This document shows, piece by piece, positions 1 through 8,367 of a stretch of 64,000 nt of DNA. A program made the position numbers and the translations under genes. Origin of the DNA: Tissierellia bacterium (lineage in GTDB: Bacteria > Bacillota > Clostridia > Tissierellales > Tepidimicrobiaceae); the NCBI GenBank assembly GCA_012735215.1, contig JAAYHX010000010.1, positions 1 through 64,000 of the forward strand, given 5' to 3'. The number at the start of each line of letters is the position of its first letter. The stretch's first letter is position 1. Below the pieces are notes generated by a model. That model had not been told where the DNA came from, did not search any database, and saw nothing but the letters and a program-made list of their open reading frames with translations.

Positions 1-401
1 GCAATTTTATCATTTTCATAGTCTCTTATTGTACTTTGATGAAGTCCACATAATTCAGCTAATTTCCTTTGGCTTAATCCAGATATCATTCTGTATTTGT
101 ATATGATTTGACCAGGAGTGTCTTCTGGCCATTCATTAGCGCCTAATAGATACTCATTTGTTGTATTTAATGCTTGACTAATTTTAGATAAAGTAGTAAC
201 ATAAGGATTTGCATGAGATTTTTCAATTTTTGAAATTGTTTCGGGGCTGATGTTGCATTTTTCAGCTAGTTCTTTTATAGTATAATTGTTTGAGATTCTA
301 CATTTATATAGTCTCTCCCCCAAAGTAGATTCGGGTAGAGTTTCTACATTATATATATAGCACTCAAATGATATGGTTTTGCTTTTTGCTAATACATCCA
401 T
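1..401 (-). CDS. XRE-family regulator with two helix-turn-helix units (partial, runs off left edge)
   Basis: The minus strand is open from an ATG at 401-399 to the window edge, giving at least 133 residues with no stop. Two HTH_XRE-like units are visible: one around TIKELAEKCNISPETISKIE followed by LSKISQALN, and a second around LSQRKLAELCGLHQSTIRDYE. They are joined by a segment containing NEYLLGANEWPEDTPGQ. The TLGERL...TIKEL layout repeated about 65 residues apart resembles a family of duplicated-HTH DNA-binding proteins found in mobile elements. The start is uncertain: the ATG lies in retained comM sequence and has only a weak GGGA upstream. The gene points away from the comM remnant, so its promoter would lie in or across the junction. 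Family identity is likely; its target and role are unknown. Confidence 0.75.
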   Translation of the reverse strand, partial: MDVLAKSKTISFECYIYNVETLPESTLGERLYKCRISNNYTIKELAEKCNISPETISKIEKSHANPYVTTLSKISQALNTTNEYLLGANEWPEDTPGQIIYKYRMISGLSQRKLAELCGLHQSTIRDYENDKI

Positions 402-880
402 GTCCCTGTGGTTATTATGGAGATCCTTATCATGAGTGTAGCTGCTCACAAAATGCCATAGATAGATATTTGAGTAAGTTGAGCAGTCCCCTTTTAGACA
501 GGATAGATATTCATATGGAAGTGCAGCCTGTAAATTATGCCGATTTAAAGGAAGTTAAGAAAGGGGAAACTTCGAAGGATATTAGAGAAAGAGTTGATAG
601 AGCAAGACAGATACAGCTTGATAGATATAAAAAGGAAAACATATTCAGCAATTCTCAATTAAGTCCTAAGAACATTAAAAAGTACTGCAAGCTTAGTAAA
701 GAAGCTGAAATAATAATGGAACAAGCCTTCAAGAAGTATAGGTTTAGTGCTAGAACATATAATAAGATACTAAAAGTAAGCCGAACCATAGCTGATTTAG
801 ATGGGGAAGATATTATACTAGAAAAACATGTTCTAGAAGCTGTTAGATATAGGAGCATAGATAGACAATATTGGGGGTAG
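368..880 (+). pseudogene. comM: comM/yifB C-terminal fragment, N-terminal two thirds missing
   Basis: From about residue 10 the reading frame matches the C-terminal third of ComM (YifB, magnesium-chelatase-like AAA+ ATPase linked to transformation): HPCPCGYYGDP, LLDRIDIHMEV and the closing FSARTYNKILKVSRTIADLD and YRSIDRQYW. Family members are about 500 residues long, but only about 160 recognisable residues remain. The ChlI domain and Walker A and B motifs are absent from the window. Upstream of the CPCG motif the frame is unrelated, and a stop lies at 326-328. The formal ATG at 368 has no ribosome binding site and encodes non-ComM residues, so this is a remnant and not a functional gene. 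The missing part may lie beyond an inserted element to the left. dprA follows directly, the usual comM-dprA order. Confidence 0.85.
388..402. other. Breakpoint between foreign DNA and comM (possible integration junction)
   Basis: comM-like sequence becomes recognisable at about 395-400, where the codons for H-P-C-P-C-G begin. Left of this, the sequence is non-ComM and belongs to the minus-strand two-HTH gene. An abrupt loss of homology inside a conserved motif is what one end of an integrated element would leave. comM is a known insertion target, for example for AbaR islands in Acinetobacter. Neither the other end nor a recombinase is visible, so the exact crossover and the mechanism are inference. 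Confidence 0.5.
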
Positions 881-885
881 GAATA

Positions 886-1977
886 ATGATAAATATTTCT
901 GATCGGGATGTTATCATATGGCTAAATAGCCTCAATATTGGAAATAGAAATATCGAGAAGTTAATGTATCATTTAGATAGCTTAAAGGATCTGTGGACTC
1001 TATCAGTTGATGAAATATATCGATTTAAAGACATTAAAGCTAAAGTCTTGGAGAAGATTATAGTATATAGGGATGAAGATTACTTAAAGAAGTTATTTGA
1101 TTCTTTGCATAAAAAAAGTATTAGGACTGTTACTATTTTTGATGAAAATTATCCAGAATGTTTAAGATATATATATGACAAGCCCTTGGTTTTGCATATG
1201 AAAGGGGAAATAACAGGGGAAGACAGTATAGCTTTAGCAGTAGTAGGGTCTAGGGAAACTACCAGTTATGGTAAGTGGGCTACAGAGTACTTTGTTAAAG
1301 AACTTGTAAAGCTTGATGTGACGATTGTTAGTGGATTAGCCTTAGGGATAGATGGCATAGCCCACCAAACTGCTTTGGAGCATGGGGGAAGAACTATTGC
1401 TGTATTAGGTAATGGATTAGATGTGGTATATCCCAAGAAGAACAGAGAGTTGTATAGATTGATACCAGAAAATGGAGCACTGATTACAGAGTACGGTCTG
1501 ACTGTACAGCCTACAGCTTATAATTTTCCATTGAGAAATAGAATAATTAGTGGTCTATCTCTAGGTGTAATTATAATTGAAGCAAAAGAAAGAAGTGGGT
1601 CCTTAATTACTGCTGAACATGCCTTAGAACAGGGGAAAGAAGTCTTTGCCCTTCCTGGTAATATTAATAGCATATTCAGCAAGGGAACAAACAAACTAAT
1701 TAAGGAAGGCGCTAAAATTATTATGGATATAGAAGATATACTTGAGGAAATATATCAACTTAAGGGTAGAAGGAAAAAGGGCATAGAAGAAGAAAATCTT
1801 TCACAGCTAAGCGATTTGGAAGTATTAGTAGTTGAATCTATGAAGGAAGGTCCTATCCACAGTGATATGATAGCTTTAAGGACTGGATTGGACATTTCTA
1901 CTGTAAATAGTATATTAACTATTTTAGAGATTAAAGGTATTATAAAAGAAATAGCTGGGAGGGTTTTTAGCTTATAA
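886..1977 (+). CDS. dprA: DNA processing protein DprA (363 aa)
   Basis: DprA binds incoming single-stranded DNA and loads RecA during natural transformation. The Rossmann-like core is clear: VVGSRETTSYGKW, VSGLALGIDGIAHQTAL, NFPLRNRIISGLS and ERSGSLITAEHALEQG. A winged-helix region follows at the C-terminus (LVVESMKEGPIHSDMIALRTGL onward in pieces). An N-terminal SAM-like helical region precedes the core. I choose ATG 886 because GGGGGTAGG lies just before it at 872-882; the open frame extends slightly further up to a TTG at 871. It directly follows the comM remnant, so if both were once co-expressed for competence, that partner is now broken. Length is normal for the family. Confidence 0.95.
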   Translation: MINISDRDVIIWLNSLNIGNRNIEKLMYHLDSLKDLWTLSVDEIYRFKDIKAKVLEKIIVYRDEDYLKKLFDSLHKKSIRTVTIFDENYPECLRYIYDKPLVLHMKGEITGEDSIALAVVGSRETTSYGKWATEYFVKELVKLDVTIVSGLALGIDGIAHQTALEHGGRTIAVLGNGLDVVYPKKNRELYRLIPENGALITEYGLTVQPTAYNFPLRNRIISGLSLGVIIIEAKERSGSLITAEHALEQGKEVFALPGNINSIFSKGTNKLIKEGAKIIMDIEDILEEIYQLKGRRKKGIEEENLSQLSDLEVLVVESMKEGPIHSDMIALRTGLDISTVNSILTILEIKGIIKEIAGRVFSL

Positions 1978-2002
1978 AGCTATAATAATGGAGGTGTAGT
2001 AA

Positions 2003-4087
2003 TTGCAGAAGAATTTAGTAATAGTTGAATCACCAGCTAAGGCAAAGACTATTAGTAAATTTTTAGGAAAGAAATATAAGGTTAAAGCTTCCGTAGGACA
2101 TATAAGAGATCTGCCTAAAAGCAGCTTAGGCATAGATATAGATAATAACTTTGAACCTAAATATATTACTATCCGAGGAAAAGGACCAATAGTGCAGGAA
2201 TTAAAAAAAGAAGCAAAGAAATCAGATAAGGTATATCTGGCTACTGACCCTGATAGAGAAGGTGAAGCCATATCTTGGCATTTGGCACACTTGTTGGGTA
2301 TAGATGACCATGAACCAGTTAGAATAGAATTTAATGAAATAACTAAGGAAGCCATACAAAAAGCAATAAAAAAGCCCAGAACTATTGACAAAAATCTGGT
2401 TGATGCACAACAAGCAAGAAGAGTATTAGATAGATTAGTTGGTTATAAAATAAGTCCTTTACTATGGAGGAAGATAAAAAAAGGTCTTAGCGCAGGTAGA
2501 GTTCAATCGGTTGCAGTTAAACTTATATGTGATAGAGAAAAAGAAATAGAGGACTTTGAAGCTGAAGAATATTGGACCATTAAAGCATTAATTGAAAAGG
2601 ATAGCAACATGTTTGAGGCAGCTTTTTATGGGCTAGTAGAAGAAGGAAATGAAAAGAAGATTGATCTTCCTAGTAAAGATAGAGTTGATGAGATAATAAA
2701 CAGCATTGATAAGGACAATTTCATAGTAAAGGAAGTAAAAAAAGGAAGCAAGAAAAGAAATCCCTACGCACCATATACTACCAGTACATTACAGCAGGAT
2801 GCTTCTAGAAAACTAGGTTTTTCCGCTAAAAAAACTATGAGCATTGCACAGCAACTCTATGAAGGTATTGATATTAAAGGCGAAGGAACAGTAGGTTTAG
2901 TTACTTATATAAGAACTGATTCTACAAGGATTTCATCAGAAGCAATTGGAATGGCCAAATCTTATATTATTGATAATTTTGGAAAAGAGTATTCTAATGG
3001 CGGCAAAAACTACAATAATAGGAAAAAAGAAGCCCAGGATGCCCATGAGTGTATAAGACCAACTTCAATACTAAGAAAGCCTAGTGATATCAAGGATTCC
3101 TTAACAAAGGATCAATACCTATTGTATGATTTAATATGGAAGAGGTTTTTGTCTTCCCAAATGAGCCCTGCTATGTATGATACCATATCTGTAAAGCTGT
3201 TATCCAATAATAATCTGTTTAAGGCTAATGGATCAAAATTAGTATTTGATGGGTTCATAAAAGTGTATGGGAAAAATAATCAAGAAGATAAGGAGAAAGA
3301 AACTGAAATCCCAATGCTTTTAGAGGGGGAGGTTTTATCAGCAGATGAGATTAAGCCTGAGCAACATTTTACTCAACCTCCTGCTAGGTATACTGAAGCA
3401 TCCTTGATTAGAACTATGGAAGAGTTAGGCATAGGTAGGCCAAGTACTTACTCTCCAACTATATCAACAATAATTAACAGAAGGTATGTAACTTTAAAAA
3501 ACAAATCTTTCCATCCAACAGAATTAGGAATACTAGTAAATGATTTGTTGGAAGAGTACTTTAAGGATATAGTGGATATCAAGTTTACTGCAGAACTAGA
3601 AGATAAATTGGATAAAATTGCAGAAGGTGATTATAGTTGGCAGTCGGTAGTAGACAACTTCTATGATCATTTTGAAAAGGTATTGAAAAAAGCAGAAGAA
3701 GAAATTACTAACGTAAAGATTGAAGACGAAGTAACAGATGAAATCTGTGAAAAATGCGGTCGAAATATGGTAATAAAGTATAGCAGATATGGGAAATTTT
3801 TAGCTTGTCCAGGATATCCAGAATGTAAAAATACAAAACCAATTATGGATAAAATAGGTATAAAATGTACTAGCTGTGGAGGAGATATTGTTCGCCTTAG
3901 ATCCGGTAAAGGTAGGATATTTTATGGTTGCAGTAATTATCCTAAATGTAAGTTTATGACTTGGGATGAGCCAGTAGCAGAAAAATGTCCAAATTGTGGC
4001 TCCATAATGGTTAAGAAAAAGAATAAAAATGGTACAGTAAAGAAATGTTCAAATAAAGACTGTGGATATAGTTTAAATGAAAACTAA
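2003..4087 (+). CDS. topA: DNA topoisomerase I (694 aa)
   Basis: Type IA topoisomerase that relaxes negatively supercoiled DNA. The N-terminal Toprim domain begins with NLVIVESPAKAKTI and holds the metal site DPDREGEAISWH near residues 81-92. The active-site tyrosine is Tyr302 in GLVTYIRTDSTR. ELGIGRPSTYSPTI belongs to the conserved core. The C-terminus carries three four-cysteine zinc ribbons (CEKCGRN...CPGYPEC, CTSCGGD...CSNYPKC, CPNCGS...CSNKDC). The start is TTG 2003, supported by GAGGTG at 1991-1996. In many Clostridia topA is followed by trmFO and sometimes xerC before hslV; here neither is present. Confidence 0.97.
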   Translation: MQKNLVIVESPAKAKTISKFLGKKYKVKASVGHIRDLPKSSLGIDIDNNFEPKYITIRGKGPIVQELKKEAKKSDKVYLATDPDREGEAISWHLAHLLGIDDHEPVRIEFNEITKEAIQKAIKKPRTIDKNLVDAQQARRVLDRLVGYKISPLLWRKIKKGLSAGRVQSVAVKLICDREKEIEDFEAEEYWTIKALIEKDSNMFEAAFYGLVEEGNEKKIDLPSKDRVDEIINSIDKDNFIVKEVKKGSKKRNPYAPYTTSTLQQDASRKLGFSAKKTMSIAQQLYEGIDIKGEGTVGLVTYIRTDSTRISSEAIGMAKSYIIDNFGKEYSNGGKNYNNRKKEAQDAHECIRPTSILRKPSDIKDSLTKDQYLLYDLIWKRFLSSQMSPAMYDTISVKLLSNNNLFKANGSKLVFDGFIKVYGKNNQEDKEKETEIPMLLEGEVLSADEIKPEQHFTQPPARYTEASLIRTMEELGIGRPSTYSPTISTIINRRYVTLKNKSFHPTELGILVNDLLEEYFKDIVDIKFTAELEDKLDKIAEGDYSWQSVVDNFYDHFEKVLKKAEEEITNVKIEDEVTDEICEKCGRNMVIKYSRYGKFLACPGYPECKNTKPIMDKIGIKCTSCGGDIVRLRSGKGRIFYGCSNYPKCKFMTWDEPVAEKCPNCGSIMVKKKNKNGTVKKCSNKDCGYSLNEN

Positions 4088-4107
4088 TAAAAAAATTACT
4101 GTACTTT

Positions 4108-4136
4108 TTGTCAAAAATGTAGTAATCTATTAAATA
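4108..4136 (+). promoter_or_regulatory. Candidate SigA promoter for hslV-hslU-codY
   Basis: TTGTCA at 4108-4113 is followed after 17 bases by TAAATA at 4131-4136; TATTAA at 4129 is an alternative -10 with shorter spacing. The -35 is good and the -10 is weak. It lies in the 113-base gap between topA and hslV, upstream of the CodY-like box at 4145. Confidence 0.4.
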
Positions 4137-4144
4137 AATGATTC

Positions 4145-4159
4145 AATATTCTGAAAATA
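4145..4159 (+). promoter_or_regulatory. CodY box upstream of hslV-hslU-codY
   Basis: AATATTCTGAAAATA matches the CodY consensus AATTTTCWGAAAATT at 13 of 15 positions. It lies about 9 bases downstream of the candidate -10, where bound CodY would block initiation or elongation. Because codY is the third gene of this operon, it suggests negative autoregulation in response to branched-chain amino acids and GTP. The match is seen directly; the function is inferred. Confidence 0.55.
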
Positions 4160-4200
4160 GGGGGAACAACTTTATTTTTTAATTGATGAGGTGTTTGGAA

Positions 4201-4728
4201 GTGAATGGTACAACTATTGTAGCAGTCAGAAAAAATAACAAAACCGCTATAGCTGGAGACGGTCAAATTACTTTTGGGCAGCAAACCATAATGAAAGCAA
4301 GTGCAAAAAAAGTTAGAAAAATCTATAAAGATAGTGTTATAATAGGATTTGCTGGCTCTGTTGCAGATTCAGTGACTTTAGCTGAAATACTTGAAGAAAA
4401 GCTAGAACAACATAGTGGCAATTTAAAAAGGGCGGCTATAGAGCTAGCCAAGGATTGGAGAAGGGATAGGACTTTAGGCAAGCTAGAGGCTTTGCTAATT
4501 GCTGCTGATAAAGATAACATGTTTCTCTTATCAGGAAATGGTGAAGTAATTGAACCTGAAGAAGGCATAACAGCCATAGGGTCAGGTGGAAATTTTGCAT
4601 TAGCCTCCGCTAAGGCATTAATTAAACACACTGATTTAGATGCAGAAGAAATTGCTAGGGAGTCTATTCTTATTGCTTCGTCTATTTGCGTATATACAAA
4701 CAGTAATGTAATCTGTGAAGTCATCTAA
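4201..4728 (+). CDS. hslV: ATP-dependent protease proteolytic subunit HslV/ClpQ (175 aa)
   Basis: Threonine-type peptidase that forms a double hexamer inside the HslU ATPase. The mature N-terminus should be the Thr in TTIVAVRKN, followed by the conserved [26 protein letters not shown] is the conserved late motif. I choose GTG 4201 because GAGGTG at 4188-4193 is well spaced; this leaves a V-N-G prepeptide before the catalytic Thr. A TTG at 4195 or one at 4183 would lengthen it by a few residues. Its gap to hslU is 13 bases. Expression with codY is conserved in Firmicutes. Confidence 0.94.
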   Translation: MNGTTIVAVRKNNKTAIAGDGQITFGQQTIMKASAKKVRKIYKDSVIIGFAGSVADSVTLAEILEEKLEQHSGNLKRAAIELAKDWRRDRTLGKLEALLIAADKDNMFLLSGNGEVIEPEEGITAIGSGGNFALASAKALIKHTDLDAEEIARESILIASSICVYTNSNVICEVI

Positions 4729-4741
4729 GGAGTGTGATCTA

Positions 4742-6127
4742 ATGGAAGATAGGACTCCAAGTCAAATAGTTAAAGAATTAGATAAGTATATAATAGGACA
4801 GGATAAAGCTAAAAAAGCGGTTGCCATTTCTTTAAGAAATAGATACAGAAGAAGGTTGCTGTCAGAGGATATTAGAAGTGAGATCAAACCAAGAAATATA
4901 CTTATGATTGGTCCTACTGGAGTTGGGAAAACTGAAATTGCTAGAAGATTGGCTATGTTAGTAGACATACCCTTTGTAAAAGTAGAAGCTACAAAGTTTA
5001 CAGAAGTGGGTTATGTAGGTAGAGACGTGGATTCAATGGTAAGGGATTTAGTTGAAGAATCCATAAGGATGGTAAAGGCCAAGAAGCTAACAGAAGTTTA
5101 CGAAAAAAGCAGATTATTAGCAGATGAAAAAATTCTGAATATCCTATTACCTACTTCAAAGAAAAGAAGTCATAATCCATTTGAATTGATATTTGCCAAT
5201 GAAAAGGAAATTGAAGAAGTGGATGAAGAAGAAAGAGAATCCATAGCAAATAGACGGAAAGAGTTAATGGAAATGTTAAAAAATGGGGAGTTAGATGACC
5301 AAGTAATAGAAGTAGAAGTAGAAGATAATCACAATTCCACAATTGGGCTGTTTGGGGGACTAGGTCTAGAAGAACTAAACATCAATCTTGGCGATATATT
5401 TGGAGATATGTTGCCAAAGAAACTCAAGAAAAAAAAGCTCACAATTAAAGAAGCAAGAAAGGTCCTTAGCAATCAGGAATCTGAAAAATTAATTGATATG
5501 GAAGAAGTTGTAGAACTAGGGATAAAGAAAGCTGAGGAAGATGGGATAATATTTATAGACGAAATAGACAAGATTGCTGGGAAAAACTATACTTCAGGAC
5601 CAGATGTATCTAGAGAAGGAGTACAAAGGGATATATTGCCAATTGTGGAAGGCACAACAGTTATGACCAAATATGGACCCATTAAGACAGATTATATTCT
5701 ATTTATTGCAGCTGGAGCTTTTCATGTTTCAAAAGTAGAAGATTTAATACCTGAGCTGCAAGGTAGATTCCCTATAAGGGTAGAGTTAGACAATCTGACT
5801 GAAAATGATTTTATTAACATTTTGACGAAGCCCCAAAATGCTTTAATAAAGCAATACCAGCACTTAATGAAAACAGAAGGTGTTGATTTGCAATTTACCG
5901 ATGAATCAATAAATATGATTGCTAAAGTTGCATTTTTAATTAATGAGCAATCAGAAAACATAGGCGCAAGAAGACTTAGTACAGTAATGGAAAAGTTACT
6001 AGAGGATGTGTCCTTTGAAGTACCAGATTTGAATGCTGACAATAAGATCATAATAGATGAAGATTATGTAAAGGAAAGATTGGGGTCATATGTTCAGCAA
6101 AAAGACATAACAAAATATATTTTATAA
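4742..6127 (+). CDS. hslU: ATP-dependent protease ATPase subunit HslU/ClpY (461 aa)
   Basis: AAA+ unfoldase that feeds substrates to HslV. The start region [16 protein letters not shown] is diagnostic. Walker A is GPTGVGKT near residues 57-64, and Walker B is [10 protein letters not shown] near 269. Between them lies a variable, highly charged I domain (about 140-230) that recognises substrates. The sensor and C-terminal part includes [14 protein letters not shown] and [22 protein letters not shown] 4742 is preceded by AAGGAGTG at 4728-4735. Length is normal, and the gene is directly followed by codY 13 bases later. Confidence 0.97.
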   Translation: MEDRTPSQIVKELDKYIIGQDKAKKAVAISLRNRYRRRLLSEDIRSEIKPRNILMIGPTGVGKTEIARRLAMLVDIPFVKVEATKFTEVGYVGRDVDSMVRDLVEESIRMVKAKKLTEVYEKSRLLADEKILNILLPTSKKRSHNPFELIFANEKEIEEVDEEERESIANRRKELMEMLKNGELDDQVIEVEVEDNHNSTIGLFGGLGLEELNINLGDIFGDMLPKKLKKKKLTIKEARKVLSNQESEKLIDMEEVVELGIKKAEEDGIIFIDEIDKIAGKNYTSGPDVSREGVQRDILPIVEGTTVMTKYGPIKTDYILFIAAGAFHVSKVEDLIPELQGRFPIRVELDNLTENDFINILTKPQNALIKQYQHLMKTEGVDLQFTDESINMIAKVAFLINEQSENIGARRLSTVMEKLLEDVSFEVPDLNADNKIIIDEDYVKERLGSYVQQKDITKYIL

Positions 6128-6140
6128 AAGGAGGATATAA

Positions 6141-6926
6141 ATGACAGAAACACTATTACAAAAAACAAGAAGATTAAATAGAATGATACAAGGTTCAGGA
6201 GCTAAACCATTATCATTTATCGAGCTTAGCAAAATTCTTAGTGATATTTTAGACGCCAATGTATATATTGCTAGTAAGAAAGGTAGAGTATTAGGATATG
6301 CTTTGTCAGAAGGTACAGATTGTGATAAAATTCAGTCAGAAATAGTTAAAGAAAGAAGATTCCCTAAACTATACAATGAACAATTGTTAAGAATAACAGA
6401 GACCAAGGAGAATTTTAAAGAGATTAATGAATGTGTTTTTGATCCAGACACAGAATGTCCATATGGAGATAAGATTTGTACAGTAATACCAATAAATAGT
6501 GCAGGTGAAAGATTAGGCACTCTTGTTCTTGCAAGATATGATAGGGAGTTTAGTGAAGATGACTTGGTGCTGTCAGAATACAGTGCTACTGTTGTAGGTA
6601 TGGAAATACTTAGATCTAAAACTGAGGAAATGGAAGAGGAGTCTAGGAAAAAAGCTGTTGTACAGATGGCAATTGGAACCCTTTCCTATTCAGAACTAGA
6701 GGCTATGGACCACATATTTAAAGAGTTGGATGGAGAAGAAGGCTTAATTGTGGCAAGTAAAATTGCTGACAGAGTAGGTATCACTAGGTCAGTCATAGTG
6801 AATGCTTTAAGAAAACTAGAGTCAGCTGGAGTAATTGAATCCAGATCCTTAGGAATGAAAGGAACTCACATAAAGATTCTTAATGATAAGCTGTTAGATG
6901 AACTAGATAAAATTAGAGAGTTTTAA
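6141..6926 (+). CDS. codY: Global nutrient-responsive repressor CodY (261 aa)
   Basis: CodY senses branched-chain amino acids and GTP and represses stationary-phase genes, often including motility and competence genes. The N-terminal GAF domain begins [17 protein letters not shown], with a typical SYIELSKIL-like [13 protein letters not shown] segment. The C-terminal winged helix (about 195-235) contains [20 protein letters not shown] and [14 protein letters not shown], which are strongly conserved in Firmicutes CodY. AAGGAGG at 6127-6133 precedes the ATG. It is the last gene of the hslVU operon and is followed by a clear terminator. Two CodY-like sites lie nearby, upstream of its own operon and at the flagellar promoter. 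Confidence 0.98.
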   Translation: MTETLLQKTRRLNRMIQGSGAKPLSFIELSKILSDILDANVYIASKKGRVLGYALSEGTDCDKIQSEIVKERRFPKLYNEQLLRITETKENFKEINECVFDPDTECPYGDKICTVIPINSAGERLGTLVLARYDREFSEDDLVLSEYSATVVGMEILRSKTEEMEEESRKKAVVQMAIGTLSYSELEAMDHIFKELDGEEGLIVASKIADRVGITRSVIVNALRKLESAGVIESRSLGMKGTHIKILNDKLLDELDKIREF

Positions 6927-6939
6927 CTATAGGTTTTCA

Positions 6940-6982
6940 AAAAATAGTGGGACTTAACTATGTTATTTCCCACTATTTTTTT
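6940..6982 (+). terminator. Rho-independent terminator after codY
   Basis: AAAAATAGTGGGA at 6940-6952 pairs with TCCCACTATTTTT at 6968-6980 around a 15-base loop and ends in a T run. It separates the hslVU-codY operon from the flagellar operon. Confidence 0.85.
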
Positions 6983-7091
6983 GCATTTGGGTCTTCAGTA
7001 ATATTTAACAAAAATCGCTAAAATATTCTAGGATAATTGAAAAAAATATTGTATTATAGAAAAGTAAGTTCGATTTATATAAGCGGTCGGC

Positions 7092-7106
7092 ACAATTTTG
7101 AAAATT
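7092..7106 (+). promoter_or_regulatory. Possible CodY-like site overlapping the flagellar promoter -35
   Basis: ACAATTTTGAAAATT matches the 15-base CodY consensus at 11 positions, with the right half (TGAAAATT) perfect. It covers the -35 element at 7098. CodY directly represses the fla/che operon in Bacillus subtilis, so the position is suggestive, but AT-rich DNA gives such matches by chance. Confidence 0.3.
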
Positions 7107-7126
7107 TAGAAATAATCTGTTACAAT
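7098..7126 (+). promoter_or_regulatory. SigA promoter of the flagellar-chemotaxis operon
   Basis: TTGAAA at 7098-7103 and TACAAT at 7121-7126 are separated by exactly 17 bases. This is the only clear promoter between the codY terminator and flgB, so it probably drives much of the following 31 kb. The leader to flgB is about 55 bases and holds no recognisable c-di-GMP riboswitch. Confidence 0.7.
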
Positions 7127-7187
7127 ATATTGAAGTATGGAAATGTATGTATTAACATAAGTTATAAGGGCGAAAGGAGATGAGGAT

Positions 7188-7589
7188 ATGAAGGATTTTA
7201 TGAATAATGTTAACATCCTCGGGAAAGCACTTGATGGTTTATGGCTTCGTAATAAAACAATTAATCAAAATATATCAAATGCTGATACTCCCAATTATAA
7301 AAGATTAGAAGTCAGCTTTGAAGATAGCCTTAAAGCAGCATTAAAAGATCAAGGGATAATGCTAAAAGGTACCCACGATAAACACATTACTTCAGCTAAA
7401 AGTGTTAATGAAGTAACTCCTAGGATAGAAGTGGACAGAGATTATATCTATAGATTTGATGGAAACAATGTAAATATTGATGTGGAATCAGCCAATTTAG
7501 CTAAGAATGCAATTATGTATAATGCGGTTGTTAATCAGATATCAGGTGAGTTTAGCAAGTTGAAAAATGTAATAAATGAGGGGAGATAG
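7188..7589 (+). CDS. flgB: Flagellar proximal rod protein FlgB (133 aa)
   Basis: Rod subunit exported by the flagellar type III system and assembled on the MS-ring. The N-terminal rod motif is seen in NISNADTPNYKRLEVSFED. The C-terminal helix contains VNIDVESANLAKNAIMYNAVV, typical of FlgB. GAAAGGAG at 7174-7181 precedes ATG 7188. It is the first gene of the flagellar operon, with 6 bases between it and flgC. Confidence 0.96.
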   Translation: MKDFMNNVNILGKALDGLWLRNKTINQNISNADTPNYKRLEVSFEDSLKAALKDQGIMLKGTHDKHITSAKSVNEVTPRIEVDRDYIYRFDGNNVNIDVESANLAKNAIMYNAVVNQISGEFSKLKNVINEGR

Positions 7590-7595
7590 GTAGCT

Positions 7596-8036
7596 ATGGG
7601 CTTATTTGATTCAATTAATATTAATGCTTCTGCCCTAACAGCAGAGAAAACTAGAATTGATGTAATAAGCAAAAATATTGCAAATGCTAATACAACCAGG
7701 AGTACTGGAGGATTACCCTATAGAAGACAGCTTGTGGTTTTTGAAGAAAGCAAAACATCAAACTTTGCTGCATATTTGGACAAGTTTAGTAATAGTTTTC
7801 AGGGCAAAGGTGTGAAAGTAAGCAGAATAGTAGAAGATGATACTCCTTATAAGATGAAATATGAACCAGAACATCCAGATGCAGATGAAAATGGATATGT
7901 TATGATGCCTAACGTAGATGTAATAAAAGAAATGGTAGACCTAATAGATGCCCAAAGGGCGTATGAAGCCAATATTACAGCAATCAATACCACAAAAACT
8001 ATGATGATGAATGCACTAGAAATAGGTAGGAGGTAG
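7596..8036 (+). CDS. flgC: Flagellar proximal rod protein FlgC (146 aa)
   Basis: Second proximal rod subunit. It shows the flagellar N-terminal motif SASALTAEK-like NASALTAEKTRIDVISKNIA and NANTTRSTGG. The C-terminal stretch YVMMPNVDVIKEMVDLIDAQ and RAYEANITAINTTKTMM is the standard FlgC signature. GAGGGGAG precedes the ATG. The gene is followed 4 bases later by fliE, matching the usual flgB-flgC-fliE order. Confidence 0.97.
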   Translation: MGLFDSININASALTAEKTRIDVISKNIANANTTRSTGGLPYRRQLVVFEESKTSNFAAYLDKFSNSFQGKGVKVSRIVEDDTPYKMKYEPEHPDADENGYVMMPNVDVIKEMVDLIDAQRAYEANITAINTTKTMMMNALEIGRR

Positions 8037-8040
8037 TTGA

Positions 8041-8340
8041 ATGATTATTAGAACTATAAACTTAGAAAATCCTACAATAGCAGGTAATAACCAAGTAAAG
8101 ACTATTCCAAAGGATGAGGATAAGCAGTTTAGTAGTTTGTTAAAAAATGCACTTGATAAGGTCAATGAGTTGCAAATTCAAAGCGAAGAATATAAACAAC
8201 TGCTAGCTACAGGAGAAGTTGATAGTATACACGATGTAACAATTGCCGCTGAAAAAGCAAGTGTAGCACTACAGCTAACCCTTTCTATTAGAAATAAAGT
8301 AGTGGAAGCCTATCAGGAAATAATGAGAATGCAAATTTAG
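8041..8340 (+). CDS. fliE: Flagellar hook-basal body protein FliE (99 aa)
   Basis: FliE is the adaptor between the MS-ring with its export gate and the rod. The protein shows FSSLLKNALDKVNELQ, then GEVDSIHDVTIAAEKASVAL, then LTLSIRNKVVEAYQEIMRMQ, a nearly complete family signature. Length is typical. AGGTAGGAGG at 8025-8034 provides the ribosome binding site for ATG 8041. Confidence 0.97.
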   Translation: MIIRTINLENPTIAGNNQVKTIPKDEDKQFSSLLKNALDKVNELQIQSEEYKQLLATGEVDSIHDVTIAAEKASVALQLTLSIRNKVVEAYQEIMRMQI

Positions 8341-8367
8341 ATGAATGCGTAGAAATGAGGTGTAGAA

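Noticed and set aside
1972-2391. Minus-strand open frame across the topA start
   Set aside because: It lies entirely opposite conserved topA coding sequence and shows no recognisable domain.
7127-7187. c-di-GMP riboswitch in the flgB leader
   Set aside because: I looked for the conserved class I motifs and for a compact class II fold and saw neither; the leader is short and AT-rich.
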